A program made the position numbers and the translations under genes. Below the pieces are notes generated by a model, which was not told the origin of the DNA, did not search any database, and was given only the letters and a program-made list of their open reading frames with translations. From NCBI RefSeq assembly GCF_000284415.1, contig NC_017059.1, positions 2,893,633 through 2,921,525 on the forward strand: a stretch of 27,893 bases of DNA, written 5' to 3'. This document shows positions 19,392 to 27,893 of this stretch, piece by piece. Position 1 is the stretch's first letter. Each line of letters opens with the position of its first letter. The DNA comes from Pararhodospirillum photometricum DSM 122. GTDB lineage: Bacteria; Pseudomonadota; Alphaproteobacteria; Rhodospirillales; Rhodospirillaceae.

Positions 19392-20129
19392 TCATGGAGA
19401 GCTGCTGAAGGTGGCGGTGCCGCTCATTCCGGCGACAAGATCAGGCGCGCTGCCGTCCAAGGTGGCGTAAATCGTCACCGACTGGCTTACCGGATCCACC
19501 CGCGCTCCCAGCCGCGAGATCCGGGCCGGATGATTGGTGCCGGTTTCATCCACGCTGACGCTCAGAGGGGCCCCCACCTTGAGCCAAGCCAGCCACGATG
19601 ACGGGACGATGACCTCCAGGTCCAAGGAGGAATCATCCAGAATTTCCAGCAGCTCCTTGCCCGCCTCGACGCTTTCAAAGGTCTTGGCGTGCTGCTGCAC
19701 GACCCGCCCCGGCCAGGGCGCGGTCAGCTTGCAGCGCTCAATGGTCAGGGCCGCCGCCTCGACCACGGCCTGGGTCTCCTGAACCTCGGCCCGGGAGATG
19801 GCCACATCCAGGTCGCCAATCGAGTTCAGTTTGTGCAATTGCTGGTTGGATGCAAGCCGGGCCTGAGCCGCCGCCAACTTGCCCCGTCCCTCGGCAAGGC
19901 GGGCTTGGTAAAAGCGGCAATCAAACTCGACCAGAACGCTCCCCTTGTTGAAACGCTGTCCCGGGCGCACGGGAATGGACACCAGCCGGCCGGCAATTTC
20001 CGCCGAGAGTACGGCCTCTCGGGCCGGAACCAGCAGACCCCGTGCGCTGGGTGCGGGGTCGGCCAAGGCGGACCCCGTTGCAATGCAGAGCATCACCGAG
20101 GTCCCAAGAAGGACGCTGCGCACCCTCAC
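19392..20129 (-). CDS. Periplasmic HlyD/RND-type adaptor protein
   Basis: A 245-residue secreted adaptor. Residues 1-23 are a signal peptide ending SALA before DPAPSARG. The lipoyl halves are AEIAGRLVSIPVRPGQRFNK and CKLTAPWPGRVVQQHAKTFE, separated by a helical hairpin (FYQARLAEGRGKLAAAQARL). A beta-barrel and a membrane-proximal domain with LVAGMSGTATF follow. It is short compared with the ~350-400 residues of RND adaptors. The GTG start at 20129 overlaps the tolC stop (GTGA), so the two are translationally coupled; a second in-frame GTG is at 20123. Together with the GAF-adaptor and the fused adaptor domain of the M50 protein, it gives three adaptor modules in one operon. The absence of an N-terminal anchor suggests it is free in the periplasm. 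Confidence 0.87.
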   Translation of the reverse strand: MRVRSVLLGTSVMLCIATGSALADPAPSARGLLVPAREAVLSAEIAGRLVSIPVRPGQRFNKGSVLVEFDCRFYQARLAEGRGKLAAAQARLASNQQLHKLNSIGDLDVAISRAEVQETQAVVEAAALTIERCKLTAPWPGRVVQQHAKTFESVEAGKELLEILDDSSLDLEVIVPSSWLAWLKVGAPLSVSVDETGTNHPARISRLGARVDPVSQSVTIYATLDGSAPDLVAGMSGTATFSSSP

Positions 20130-21706
20130 GACCCCGCCGTCTTCGGCGCAACCGGCATGTCGCTGCGGATCTCGCCCTTTTCCCAGCGCTGGAAGGTCTG
20201 GGCCAAGGTGGCACTCAGGGTTGGCAGGTCGGCGGCTGTCAGTTCCTCGGGCAAGGGATCTGCCCCCACGGTTGCGAACATGCGGCCCCACGCGGCTTGC
20301 AGGTCGGCATAGGCCATGTCACGGCGCAGATCCGCAAGGGTAGCGCCCATCTGGCCCCGCACCACCGCACGACGGCCTTGTTGGCGCGCCGCCTTGCCCG
20401 CCTCAAGCTGGCTCAAAATCCGGTTCTCCACCTCGGCGATCCGCTGGGCCAACTGGTAGTCCTCAAGCGCCGTCCGATAGGCAAGGTCCGCGACATTCAC
20501 CTGACTGAGCACCGCCATGGACAGGGCGTGGCGCCGCACATGGGAAAGCTGCTCTTGGCTTTCAGCAAGGGCGATGGCCCGCGGGCCGGAGAGCAGGTTC
20601 AACAGGTTCCAGGTCAGTTGCATGCTGCCCGAGGCCCAGGCGTTGTTCAGAAGGTATTTGTTGCCCGAGTAGTCGTAGGACGAACTCAACTCAAGCCCGG
20701 GCAGCATGCGCAAAATGGCAACCCAGCTTTCGTTCTCATTGATCCGCAACTGGTAGGATTCCCCCCGAACCTCCGAGCGATTGGACAAGGCCAACAGTTC
20801 TAGGTTGTCGGTATCGGCCGGCAGGGTTGGCAGGTGGGTCGGGGTGGGAAACTCGGCGGCGGCGATCAGGAAAGGGGTGCCGGGGCGCAGGTTCATAAGG
20901 GTGGCAAGCTCGGTGCGGGCCTGGGTCATCTGGCTGCGCAGGCTCTTGAGCTGGCGTTCGGCCTCCAGGACCGAGCGCTGGTAGTCCAGGGCCTCAAGCA
21001 AGGGGCCGATCCGCAGGCTTACGGCTGCGTCGGCATCGGCCACCGCCGCTTGGACCTCGACCAACAAGGGGTCTAGCCGCTTCAAAAGCCGATCCGCCGC
21101 CGCCGCCCGCCAATAGGCGGCGCGCACGTCTTGGACCACGTTTTGCACCACCTGCCGCCGTCGTTCCGAGACGATCAAGGACTGATCGGCCTGCTGGCGG
21201 GCCCGGATATAGCCAATGCCAAAATCAAGCACGTTCCAGCTCGCCACTAGATTGGCGGTCTCGAAGGCTTTGGCATCCGAACTTGTGTAGGTATCGCCCA
21301 CCTGTCCGGCATTGGTCCCGTTCATGGTCCGACTGACCGAGGCATCGTAGTTGGAACGTGCCGAATAGCCCGCCGATGCCGCCAGCTTGGGCAGCAACGA
21401 CATTTCGGCAACATCCACCTCGCGGCGTGACACCGCCTCTTCCATCAGCTTCAGGCGGCGATCGAGGTTGTACTTGAGAGCGCGAGCAACCGCTTCTTCC
21501 AGTGTGATCGGTCCTGTCACGGGCTGCTGGTCCTGGAACATGGAGACCACATCTTGTTGGGCCCGCGCGTCGTGCTCGGCTTGGCTATAGGGCGTGGGCG
21601 ACACGCAGGCCGACACGCCCAGGGCCAAGAGCCCCATCAGACTGGCAGTCCCCAGTCGTGCCCTGCGGTTCCCCCAAAAAGAGACTCCGATCGCCATGCG
21701 CTTCAC
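20126..21706 (-). CDS. TolC-family outer-membrane efflux lipoprotein
   Basis: About 526 residues with the TolC/OEP architecture: two repeated helical segments, each starting from [20 protein letters not shown] and SNRSEVRGESYQLRINE-type helices, with beta strands near LVASWNVLDFGIGYIRARQQ and MQLTWNLLNLLSGPRAIALA. The N-terminus has a lipobox, VSAC with Cys34, so it should be a lipoprotein anchored in the outer membrane. I chose GTG 21706 because AAGGGGGA is positioned 5-6 nt upstream; ATG 21697 and TTG 21724 are alternatives. It begins 44 nt after the giant repeat protein's stop and is coupled to the next adaptor gene. Its job is to form the outer-membrane exit duct of the export apparatus. 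Confidence 0.9.
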   Translation of the reverse strand: MKRMAIGVSFWGNRRARLGTASLMGLLALGVSACVSPTPYSQAEHDARAQQDVVSMFQDQQPVTGPITLEEAVARALKYNLDRRLKLMEEAVSRREVDVAEMSLLPKLAASAGYSARSNYDASVSRTMNGTNAGQVGDTYTSSDAKAFETANLVASWNVLDFGIGYIRARQQADQSLIVSERRRQVVQNVVQDVRAAYWRAAAADRLLKRLDPLLVEVQAAVADADAAVSLRIGPLLEALDYQRSVLEAERQLKSLRSQMTQARTELATLMNLRPGTPFLIAAAEFPTPTHLPTLPADTDNLELLALSNRSEVRGESYQLRINENESWVAILRMLPGLELSSSYDYSGNKYLLNNAWASGSMQLTWNLLNLLSGPRAIALAESQEQLSHVRRHALSMAVLSQVNVADLAYRTALEDYQLAQRIAEVENRILSQLEAGKAARQQGRRAVVRGQMGATLADLRRDMAYADLQAAWGRMFATVGADPLPEELTAADLPTLSATLAQTFQRWEKGEIRSDMPVAPKTAGS

Positions 21707-21750
21707 TCTTATCCCCCTTGTCAAATGACGTGTGTGTGATGGGCTGGCAT

Positions 21751-24700
21751 TCAGGCCGCTTCTTCCCCCACCGCGCCCCGGGCCAGCGCGGCCACCGAGC
21801 GCGCCAGCACGGCGGCCTCGGCGTCGAACTGGGCGTGCAGACGGGCCAAGTGGGTGGTAAAGGCCTCGCCTTCCCCTGTGGGTTGCGAAGACTTGTGGCT
21901 GTCTTCCAGGACAAGCTGGGGGTCTCCGGTCGTTTCCAGCAGACCCTGGACGTTGGGGGCGCGCTGTATGCCCGTGCGGCCCAAGGGAGCCTGTCCCCGG
22001 GGGGGAGTCGTCCCTGTCTCGGACGAGGTTCCTTCAGTGGACCCCGTCCCTCCGGCAGCCCCGGTAACAGCCGGCGCCTCTGAAGAAAAGTCCAGTCTGT
22101 CCAACCCAAAGGCGGTCCCCGAGAACCCCAGAAGGCCGCCCATGCCAATCGACCCGGTCATGATCCCGCCCAAACCCTCGGCGGAAAGCGAGCCCGAGCC
22201 CAATCCCGTTCCTCCCGACAAGACGCCGGTTCCGCTCAGGCCAGCCGGGGCATAACTCCCGAAGGTCTGAATGCCGGAGGTGACCGGAGTGCTCGTGTTG
22301 TCGAGGGGCGAGGGACTGCCCAACTGCCCCGTTACCGCCGTCGGAACGGCGCCGTTATTGGGGCCGGCTCCCGAACTCAGGGCTCCCGCACGCACGGGCG
22401 TGCCGCTGTCGAGCAGGGCGTTCCCGGTCTCTGTGGAGGAGGTCGTCGGGGCTGTCACGCCGGCGACGCGCCTCGTGGTGTCTGAGGAGGCGGTGGCGGG
22501 GGCGTTGGTGAAGGAGTTGGTGCCGATGGACGAGGCCGCTCCGCCAAACGGCGCCCCGCTTTGGGAGGCCGTTCCCGATGATGCGGCCACAGTCAGACTG
22601 AAGGTTTGGGAAATGGACGCTTGCGAGAGGTCGGTGGCCGTCACGCGCACGACGTAGCTCCCGCTGGTTGTCGCTGTGCCGGAGAAGGTCCGGGTGGCCG
22701 GGTCAAACGACAGCCACGTGGGAAGCGCTCCTCCGCTCGCCAAGCTGGCCGACCACGTCAGACTGTCCCCCTCATCCGCATCCTGGAAGGCGTTGGCCGG
22801 GACTTGGTAGGACAGCAGTTCACCTTGGGCCACACCTTGCGCCGTCAGGCCAGCCCCCACATTAGGAGTGGTATTATTTGCGGCAACACTGAGGGTGAAG
22901 GTCTGGCTTGTCTCGGTGTTGCTGCTATCCTTGACCGTTACCTTCAGGCTCACCGTGCCCGTATCGCCGCGCTTTGGCGTGCCGGAGAAGGTCTGCGTGG
23001 CCGGGTCAAACGACAACCACGTGGGCAGCGCCGCGCCGGACTCCTGGCTGGCCGACCATGTCAGGGGGTCGCCATCGGGATCGACAAAGGCCGTGGCCGG
23101 CACCGTGAACCGGAACGTTGCCCCTTGGGTGGCCGCCGCCGTTGGGATGGCCGTGCCCACCCGCGGCGCGTCGTTCACTCCCGTGACGTTGAAGGTCATG
23201 GTGCCGATGGTGCTCGACGTGCTCCAGGTGTCCCGGACTTTCCACTGGAACGACGCATAGCCCGAGGAGGCCGCGTCGGCCGCCGGCCGGAAGGTCAGTT
23301 TGCCAAGATCGGCCACGGCCACCACGGCGTTTGCGCCCAGTACGGTGTCGTTGCCTCCGCGCACCCCGTCGCCATCCCGATCCAAGAACAACTCACCCAC
23401 CACCGGCGCCTTCACGATCACGATGGCTTGCAAGCTGTCGCCCTGGTCCACGTCGGTGAACCCGAAGTCGGCGGCGGTGAAGGTTTGGGCGGTGTCCTCC
23501 ACCAGGGTCTTGGTCCCCTGGGTCGGCGACACCGTGGGGGGATCGTTGAGCGCGATGATGTGGAAGACCGTTGTTCCTGTGTCAGAAGAGAGCGCCGCGC
23601 CGTCACTGATCTTCCACGTGAAGGCGGCGTAGGAGGAGCCGTTGCCGTTGGCCTCCGGCCGGTAGGTCAGTTTCGCGATGTCCGCTGCGGCAATGACCAT
23701 GCCACTGCTGACCAAGGTATCGCCGCTGCCGAACACCCGGTCGCCGTTTTGGTCCAAGAACAACTGGCCCACGGCGGGAAGCGATTGGATGACGAGGGCA
23801 TGCAACGGATCGCCGTCACTGTCGGAGAACCCAAAGTCGGCCGTTGTCATCGTGATCGCTTGGTCCTCCATCCCGATCAGGGAGGCGGGGAGGTCGCTCA
23901 CGACCGGGGCGTCGTTGACCGGCCGGACCTTGAGGGTCAGGGTCGCCGTTTGCGCCGACAGGGCGGTGCCGTCGCTGACTTGGTAAGAGAAGCTGGCGTA
24001 GCCGTCGGCGTTGTTGCCGTCCGCCGCCGGCCGGAAGGTGAGGGTGCCCAGATCGGCCGCCAGGACCACGGTGTTGGCGCCGATCAGGGTATCGCCGCTG
24101 CCGCGCAGCCCATCGCCGTCCCGGTCCAAGAACAATTCGCCGGCGGTGGGAACGGCGGTGATCCGCAGGGCCTGGAGGGTATCGCCCGGGTCACGGTCGA
24201 TGAAGCCAAAGTCAGCGGCGCTCAAGACCAGGGCCGTATCCTCGTCCGAGGTCCGCACGGGCTGGAGATCGGCCAAAGTCGGGGCATGATTCACCGGGGT
24301 GATGGTGAAGGTCATGGTCCCCGTCTCGGACGAGGCCGTGCCGTCGTTGACACTCCAGCTCAAGGTGGCCTGCCCGGTCCCCCGGCCGGCCGGCTTGTAT
24401 TTCAAGCGGTCAAGATCGGCCGGCATCACGAGGGTGTTGTCGCCCAACGCGATATCGCCCGCCCCATAGGTGCCGTCCTGATCGACATCGACAAACACAA
24501 CGCCGTTGCTGGGAACACTGAGCAAGGTCACGTACGCCAAGGCGGCCCCGCTATCCACATCCGTGAACCCGAAGTCGGCGGTGCTGAAGGACAGCACGCT
24601 GTCTTCATCCAGGGTGCGGGTCGGGGCGGGATCGCTTAAAGTCGGGGCGTCGTTGACCGCGGTGACGGCAATCGCCACCTGCCCCTGAATCGGGGTGCCG

Positions 24701-27700
24701 ACGCCATCGCCAAGGCTCACGCTGAGGGTGGTCGCGCTGTCCAGGTTCGCCGCCGGGGTGAAGGTCAAGGCGTTGAGGGCCGCCTCGACCGCGGCCGGGC
24801 TGCCGCTGATGGTCCAAAGACCGGTGACGGCCGAGAAGCTGCCTCCCAGCGGGCTGGCGAGGCTACCCTTGCCGGGCACGACGCTGACCTGGGCCGTGAT
24901 GGTGGCGCTGTCGGGATCGGTGAGCGTGACCGGTGTGGTGAACACCTTGGGCGGCGTCGCCGGGTCTTCCGTGTAGGACAAGGTCTGAGTGAGGCCGGTG
25001 ACGCGCGGGAGGTCGTTGACCGGGGTGACGGTGAGGGTCAGGGTCCCCGTTTGAGCCGACGACGCTTGGCCGTCGCTGACTGTCCAGGTGAAGGTGTCAT
25101 AGCCCACGCCGGTCCCGTCGGCCGCCGGCCGGTAGGTCAGTTTGGGGAGATCGGCCGCACTGACCTGGGCGTTGGCCACCAAGAGGCTGTCGCCCGCGCC
25201 CCGCACGCCGTCGCCGTCTTGGTCCAAGAACAACTCGCCTTGCGTCGGGACCGTCACTAGAGTGATCGCCTGCAAGCTGTCGCCCGCGTCAATGTCGGCA
25301 AAGCCGAAGTCGGCAGCGACGAAGGTCAGGGCCGTGTCTTCCACCAGGGTCTTGCTGAGGCTTGTCGTCGTGAGGGTCGGGGCATCGTTGACCGGGGTGA
25401 CGGTAAGGGTCAGGGTGCCCGGCCCCGAGGACGAGGAGCCATCGCTGACCGTCCAACTGAGGGTGGTGTAGGCCGTGCCGTTGGCGTTGGCCGGCGGGCG
25501 GTAGGTCAGTTTGGGGAGATCGGCGGCGGTAATGAGGGTATTGCTGGCAATCAGGGGATCGCCGGCCCCGCGCATGCCATCGGCATCGTTGTCCAGGAAC
25601 AACTCACCTAGGGCGGGCGGGGTCAGGATCGTGACGGACTGGAGCGTGTCCCCCGGGTCGGCGTCACTGAACATGAAGTCGGCCGCGCTGAACGTCCGAG
25701 CCGTGTCCTCGGCCAGGGTCACGCTCGGGTTGGCGTTGCTGAGGCGGGGGGCATCATTAACCGGCAGGACCTTGAGGGTCATGGTCCCGGTCGTGGCCGA
25801 GGTCAGGCTGGCGTCGCCAACCTTCCACTGAAACGAGGTGTAGGCCGTCGCATTGAAGGCGTTCTCCTCGGGCCGGAAGGTTAGTTTGGCAAGATCGGTC
25901 GCCGCAACCGCCGCATTGGCGGCCAGTAAGGTGTCGCCGGCCCCGCGCACGCCGTCGCCATCCAGATCCAAGAACAACTCACCCGCCGCCGGCACGCTCA
26001 CCAAGGTGACGGACTGAAGCGTGTCGCCGGTGTCCACATCGCTAAAACAGAAGTCCCCGGCCGTGAAGGTCAGGGCCGTGTCTTCGTTCAGGGTCTTGCT
26101 GTTGGTCGTGGCACTCAGGGTCGGCGCGTCGTTGACCGGGGTGAGGCTGAGGGTCATGGTGCCCGGACCCGACGACGCGGTGCCATCGCTGACCGTCCAG
26201 GTGAAGGTTGTATAGGCGGCGCCGTTGGCATTGGCCGGCGGCAGGTATTTCAGCGTGGCAAGGTTGGCCGCCGTGAGGGTGTCGCCATTAACGATGACGC
26301 GATCGCCCGTGGACACCGTGCCGCTGTTGTCCGCATCGACAAACAAGGTGCCAAGAGCCGGTTTGCTCACGATGGTGATCGAGGCCAGGGCCGCGCCGGT
26401 ATCCACGTCGGCAAAGCCAAAATCGGCCGCCGTGAAGGACAAGACGCTATCCTCGTCAAAGGTCTTGGTTGGGTTGGCGTTGCTCAGGGTCGGGGCGTCG
26501 TTGACCGGCGTCATGCTCACCGTCACCGTGCCCGTCATCGGGCTGGCCACGCCGTCGCTGAGGCTGACACTGATCGAGGTGTTGGTATCGAGGTTGGCCG
26601 CTGGCGTGAAGCGCAGGTCATTAAGGGCCGCCGCGACCGCCGCGGGTGTATCGGTCAGGGTCCAGACCCCTGTGGTGCTGTTGTAACTGCCCACGCTACC
26701 GCTCGCCAGACTGCCCTTGGCGGGACTGGCCAGGGTGACGGTGGCCGTGAGGGTGGCGCTGTCCACATCCGCCACCGTGACCGGGCTTGGGAACACCTTG
26801 GGCGCGGTAGCCGGATCTTCGGCCACGCTGAGAGTCTGGGTCAGGTTGGTGGCCGTGGGGGCGTTGTTCACGCCTTGAACCGTGACGGTCAAGGAGGTGT
26901 CGGGTCCCCAGGTGTTGGCGTTATCCTGGGCGGCCACCGTGATGGTGCGGTTTGTGGTTGTGGGGGCCTGGGAGGTGTTGTTGTAGAAAAGGCCCTGCAC
27001 AATTGTTTGCGCCGTGGCTAGCGACGTGTCCCCGTCATCAGGGGTGATGGTCAAGACGCCGGTCGAACTGTTGTACGCAGCGGTAAAGGACTCCCCGCCG
27101 GCCACGAAGCTCGTGGTTCCCGCACTGGCGTAATAAATCGACTCGGCGGTGCCATCGGGCCGGGTGGCCAGTGTGATCCTCAGGGCCTTGATGGTGCCAT
27201 CGTCCGAGATCGTGCTGTCCGAGGGGAAGCCGAGAGCCGTGCCCTCGGTGAACGACAGGGTCTTGGTCAAGCTGGCGCTGGACCCATCCAGATCAACGAC
27301 CGGCGCGCGCACCACCGCTACGCTGGCGGTCGCGGTGTTGGAAGCGGCGGCGCCATCGTTCAGCGTCACCGAGACCGTGCGCGTTGCGGTGTTGGTGGTG
27401 CTGGTATCGCTGTTGACGTAAGTCACCGAGCGCAAGGCCGCTTGCCACTGGGCCAAGGTGGCGCTTTGACCGGCCGAGCTCAGGGTCAAGGTCCCGCTGC
27501 CCGCGGTCCAGATGCCGGTGATATTGCCCATGGAGGAGGCATCGTTGGTAAAGGACAGGGCATCCTTGCCGCTGTCATAACTGCCGCTAATCACCAAGGT
27601 CGCCTGGGCGAAGGTGGTGCTGTCGATATCGGCGAGGAGGGCATCGGGCATGATCGCCACCTCGGGGCCGGCCACGGCGTAGGAGGCCGTGCTGTTGAGG

Positions 27701-27893
27701 CCGGCACCGGCGCCGTTGAGATCCAGGGTCGGGGCGTCGTTGACCGCCGAGACGTTGAGCGTCATGGTGCCGCTGGCACTCGAGGTGGCGGTGCCGTCGC
27801 TCACCTTCCAGGTGAAGGTGGTGTAGGGGCTGCCGTTACCATCGGCGGCCGGGCGGAAGGTGAGTTTGGTCAGGTCGGCCGCCGTTACCACGG
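21751..27893 (-). CDS. Giant tandem-repeat (cadherin-like/tandem-95) surface protein, C-terminal part
   Basis: At least 2,047 residues; the 5' end lies beyond the right edge. Order from N to C in the visible part: a partial repeat ending VNDAPTL, two diverged Ig/cadherin-like domains, then ten ~100-125-residue units joined by V[TL]PVNDAPTLS. Eight units carry the sequence GELFLDxDGDGVRGAGD, an acidic DxDxDG loop likely to bind Ca2+; two units (TQTLSVAEDP… and TQTLSYTEDP…) lack it. Two CADG/He_PIG-type domains follow (DPDGDPLTWSAS, ALPTWLSFDPATQTFSGT), then a 210-residue Gly/Ser/Thr-rich region and a helical tail (about 50 residues) ending GAVGEEAA. No RTX nonapeptides are seen. The content fits a large surface or secreted adhesin and the likely export substrate of the downstream tolC-adaptor-M50 operon. 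Substrate assignment is inference. Confidence 0.85.
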   Translation of the reverse strand, partial: VVTAADLTKLTFRPAADGNGSPYTTFTWKVSDGTATSSASGTMTLNVSAVNDAPTLDLNGAGAGLNSTASYAVAGPEVAIMPDALLADIDSTTFAQATLVISGSYDSGKDALSFTNDASSMGNITGIWTAGSGTLTLSSAGQSATLAQWQAALRSVTYVNSDTSTTNTATRTVSVTLNDGAAASNTATASVAVVRAPVVDLDGSSASLTKTLSFTEGTALGFPSDSTISDDGTIKALRITLATRPDGTAESIYYASAGTTSFVAGGESFTAAYNSSTGVLTITPDDGDTSLATAQTIVQGLFYNNTSQAPTTTNRTITVAAQDNANTWGPDTSLTVTVQGVNNAPTATNLTQTLSVAEDPATAPKVFPSPVTVADVDSATLTATVTLASPAKGSLASGSVGSYNSTTGVWTLTDTPAAVAAALNDLRFTPAANLDTNTSISVSLSDGVASPMTGTVTVSMTPVNDAPTLSNANPTKTFDEDSVLSFTAADFGFADVDTGAALASITIVSKPALGTLFVDADNSGTVSTGDRVIVNGDTLTAANLATLKYLPPANANGAAYTTFTWTVSDGTASSGPGTMTLSLTPVNDAPTLSATTNSKTLNEDTALTFTAGDFCFSDVDTGDTLQSVTLVSVPAAGELFLDLDGDGVRGAGDTLLAANAAVAATDLAKLTFRPEENAFNATAYTSFQWKVGDASLTSATTGTMTLKVLPVNDAPRLSNANPSVTLAEDTARTFSAADFMFSDADPGDTLQSVTILTPPALGELFLDNDADGMRGAGDPLIASNTLITAADLPKLTYRPPANANGTAYTTLSWTVSDGSSSSGPGTLTLTVTPVNDAPTLTTTSLSKTLVEDTALTFVAADFGFADIDAGDSLQAITLVTVPTQGELFLDQDGDGVRGAGDSLLVANAQVSAADLPKLTYRPAADGTGVGYDTFTWTVSDGQASSAQTGTLTLTVTPVNDLPRVTGLTQTLSYTEDPATPPKVFTTPVTLTDPDSATITAQVSVVPGKGSLASPLGGSFSAVTGLWTISGSPAAVEAALNALTFTPAANLDSATTLSVSLGDGVGTPIQGQVAIAVTAVNDAPTLSDPAPTRTLDEDSVLSFSTADFGFTDVDSGAALAYVTLLSVPSNGVVFVDVDQDGTYGAGDIALGDNTLVMPADLDRLKYKPAGRGTGQATLSWSVNDGTASSETGTMTFTITPVNHAPTLADLQPVRTSDEDTALVLSAADFGFIDRDPGDTLQALRITAVPTAGELFLDRDGDGLRGSGDTLIGANTVVLAADLGTLTFRPAADGNNADGYASFSYQVSDGTALSAQTATLTLKVRPVNDAPVVSDLPASLIGMEDQAITMTTADFGFSDSDGDPLHALVIQSLPAVGQLFLDQNGDRVFGSGDTLVSSGMVIAAADIAKLTYRPEANGNGSSYAAFTWKISDGAALSSDTGTTVFHIIALNDPPTVSPTQGTKTLVEDTAQTFTAADFGFTDVDQGDSLQAIVIVKAPVVGELFLDRDGDGVRGGNDTVLGANAVVAVADLGKLTFRPAADAASSGYASFQWKVRDTWSTSSTIGTMTFNVTGVNDAPRVGTAIPTAAATQGATFRFTVPATAFVDPDGDPLTWSASQESGAALPTWLSFDPATQTFSGTPKRGDTGTVSLKVTVKDSSNTETSQTFTLSVAANNTTPNVGAGLTAQGVAQGELLSYQVPANAFQDADEGDSLTWSASLASGGALPTWLSFDPATRTFSGTATTSGSYVVRVTATDLSQASISQTFSLTVAASSGTASQSGAPFGGAASSIGTNSFTNAPATASSDTTRRVAGVTAPTTSSTETGNALLDSGTPVRAGALSSGAGPNNGAVPTAVTGQLGSPSPLDNTSTPVTSGIQTFGSYAPAGLSGTGVLSGGTGLGSGSLSAEGLGGIMTGSIGMGGLLGFSGTAFGLDRLDFSSEAPAVTGAAGGTGSTEGTSSETGTTPPRGQAPLGRTGIQRAPNVQGLLETTGDPQLVLEDSHKSSQPTGEGEAFTTHLARLHAQFDAEAAVLARSVAALARGAVGEEAA
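21990..22620 (-). other. Gly/Ser/Thr-rich low-complexity segment of the giant protein
   Basis: This stretch encodes about 210 residues dominated by G, S, T and A with few charged residues (GTGVLSGGTGLGSGSLSAEG). It links the last CADG domain to the C-terminal helical tail. It is probably an unstructured linker or wall/outer-membrane-spanning spacer; no RTX or known anchor motif is visible. Confidence 0.7.
23165..26510 (-). repeat. Tandem coding repeats of the giant protein
   Basis: Eight units of about 365-375 bp, each with a FLD-type calcium loop, recur at roughly 23380, 23755, 24125, 24490, 25225, 25590, 25965 and 26340. The 735-bp gap between the fourth and fifth holds one unit without the loop (about 24650-24990). 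Units are diverged at the DNA level but share phased motifs, so the array looks old and under protein-level selection. A further loop-less unit lies at about 26510-26870. Confidence 0.85.

Noticed and set aside
15937..21750. An ordinary RND efflux or classical type I ABC exporter
   Set aside because: No RND pump and no Walker A/ABC signature ATPase is encoded among these genes; the inner-membrane candidate is the M50 protein.
22606..24639. A 677-codon plus-strand frame opposite the giant gene
   Set aside because: Its periodicity only mirrors the coding repeats of the minus-strand protein.
23165..26510. Regular ~370-bp spacing resembling a repeat array such as CRISPR
   Set aside because: The period is far too long, units are diverged at DNA level, and they are in frame as protein domains.

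Overview
The window looks like part of a GC-rich alphaproteobacterial chromosome, probably Rhodospirillales (Rhodospirillum/Pararhodospirillum-like). This rests on the alpha-type 5S rRNA and initiator tRNA, a B12-dependent methylmalonyl-CoA mutase operon with meaB, and the strong GC codon bias. The species assignment is inference; no search was run.

Layout: (1) 1-1770 is a scarred region. It holds a partial, apparently frameshifted phage-associated ORF, a truncated HK97-type portal gene that breaks directly into the 3' end of an rRNA operon (5S rRNA, tRNA-fMet, strong terminator), and a decayed IS481-family element with both terminal inverted repeats. (2) 1895-5427, plus strand: a YqhD/BDH-type iron alcohol dehydrogenase and a BglX-type GH3 beta-glucosidase with a frameshift in a run of seven G. 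(3) 5469-10842, minus strand: the mutA-mutB-meaB operon, preceded by a promoter-like site overlapped by a perfect palindrome. (4) 11132-12667, plus strand: an exported UshA-like 5'-nucleotidase. (5) 12758-15806, minus strand: an EndoQ-like PHP domain followed by a UvrD-like helicase in another frame, probably one fused DNA-repair protein split by a frameshift. (6) 15937-27893, minus strand: a giant tandem-repeat (cadherin/tandem-95-like) protein that runs off the right edge, then tolC-like lipoprotein, periplasmic adaptor, GAF-containing HlyD-like adaptor and an M50 (site-2 protease) membrane protein fused to an adaptor domain.

The most interesting part is region 6. It has the outer-membrane channel and adaptors of a type I-like export machine next to an obvious large surface-protein substrate, but no ABC ATPase within the window. 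An HExxH membrane metalloprotease fused to a lipoyl/HlyD-like domain stands where the inner-membrane component would be. The adaptor/protease genes overlap or nearly touch, so they are very likely one transcript.

A second theme is a family of 35-36 bp palindromic intergenic repeats (stem CTGGGGAGGC/GCCTCCCCAG). Four of the six well-conserved copies follow stop codons directly in one fixed orientation; a seventh copy is degenerate. They probably act as mRNA 3'-end or termination elements. One copy lies inside the mutAB-meaB operon and two form an exact inverted pair in the divergent mutA/5'-nucleotidase region.
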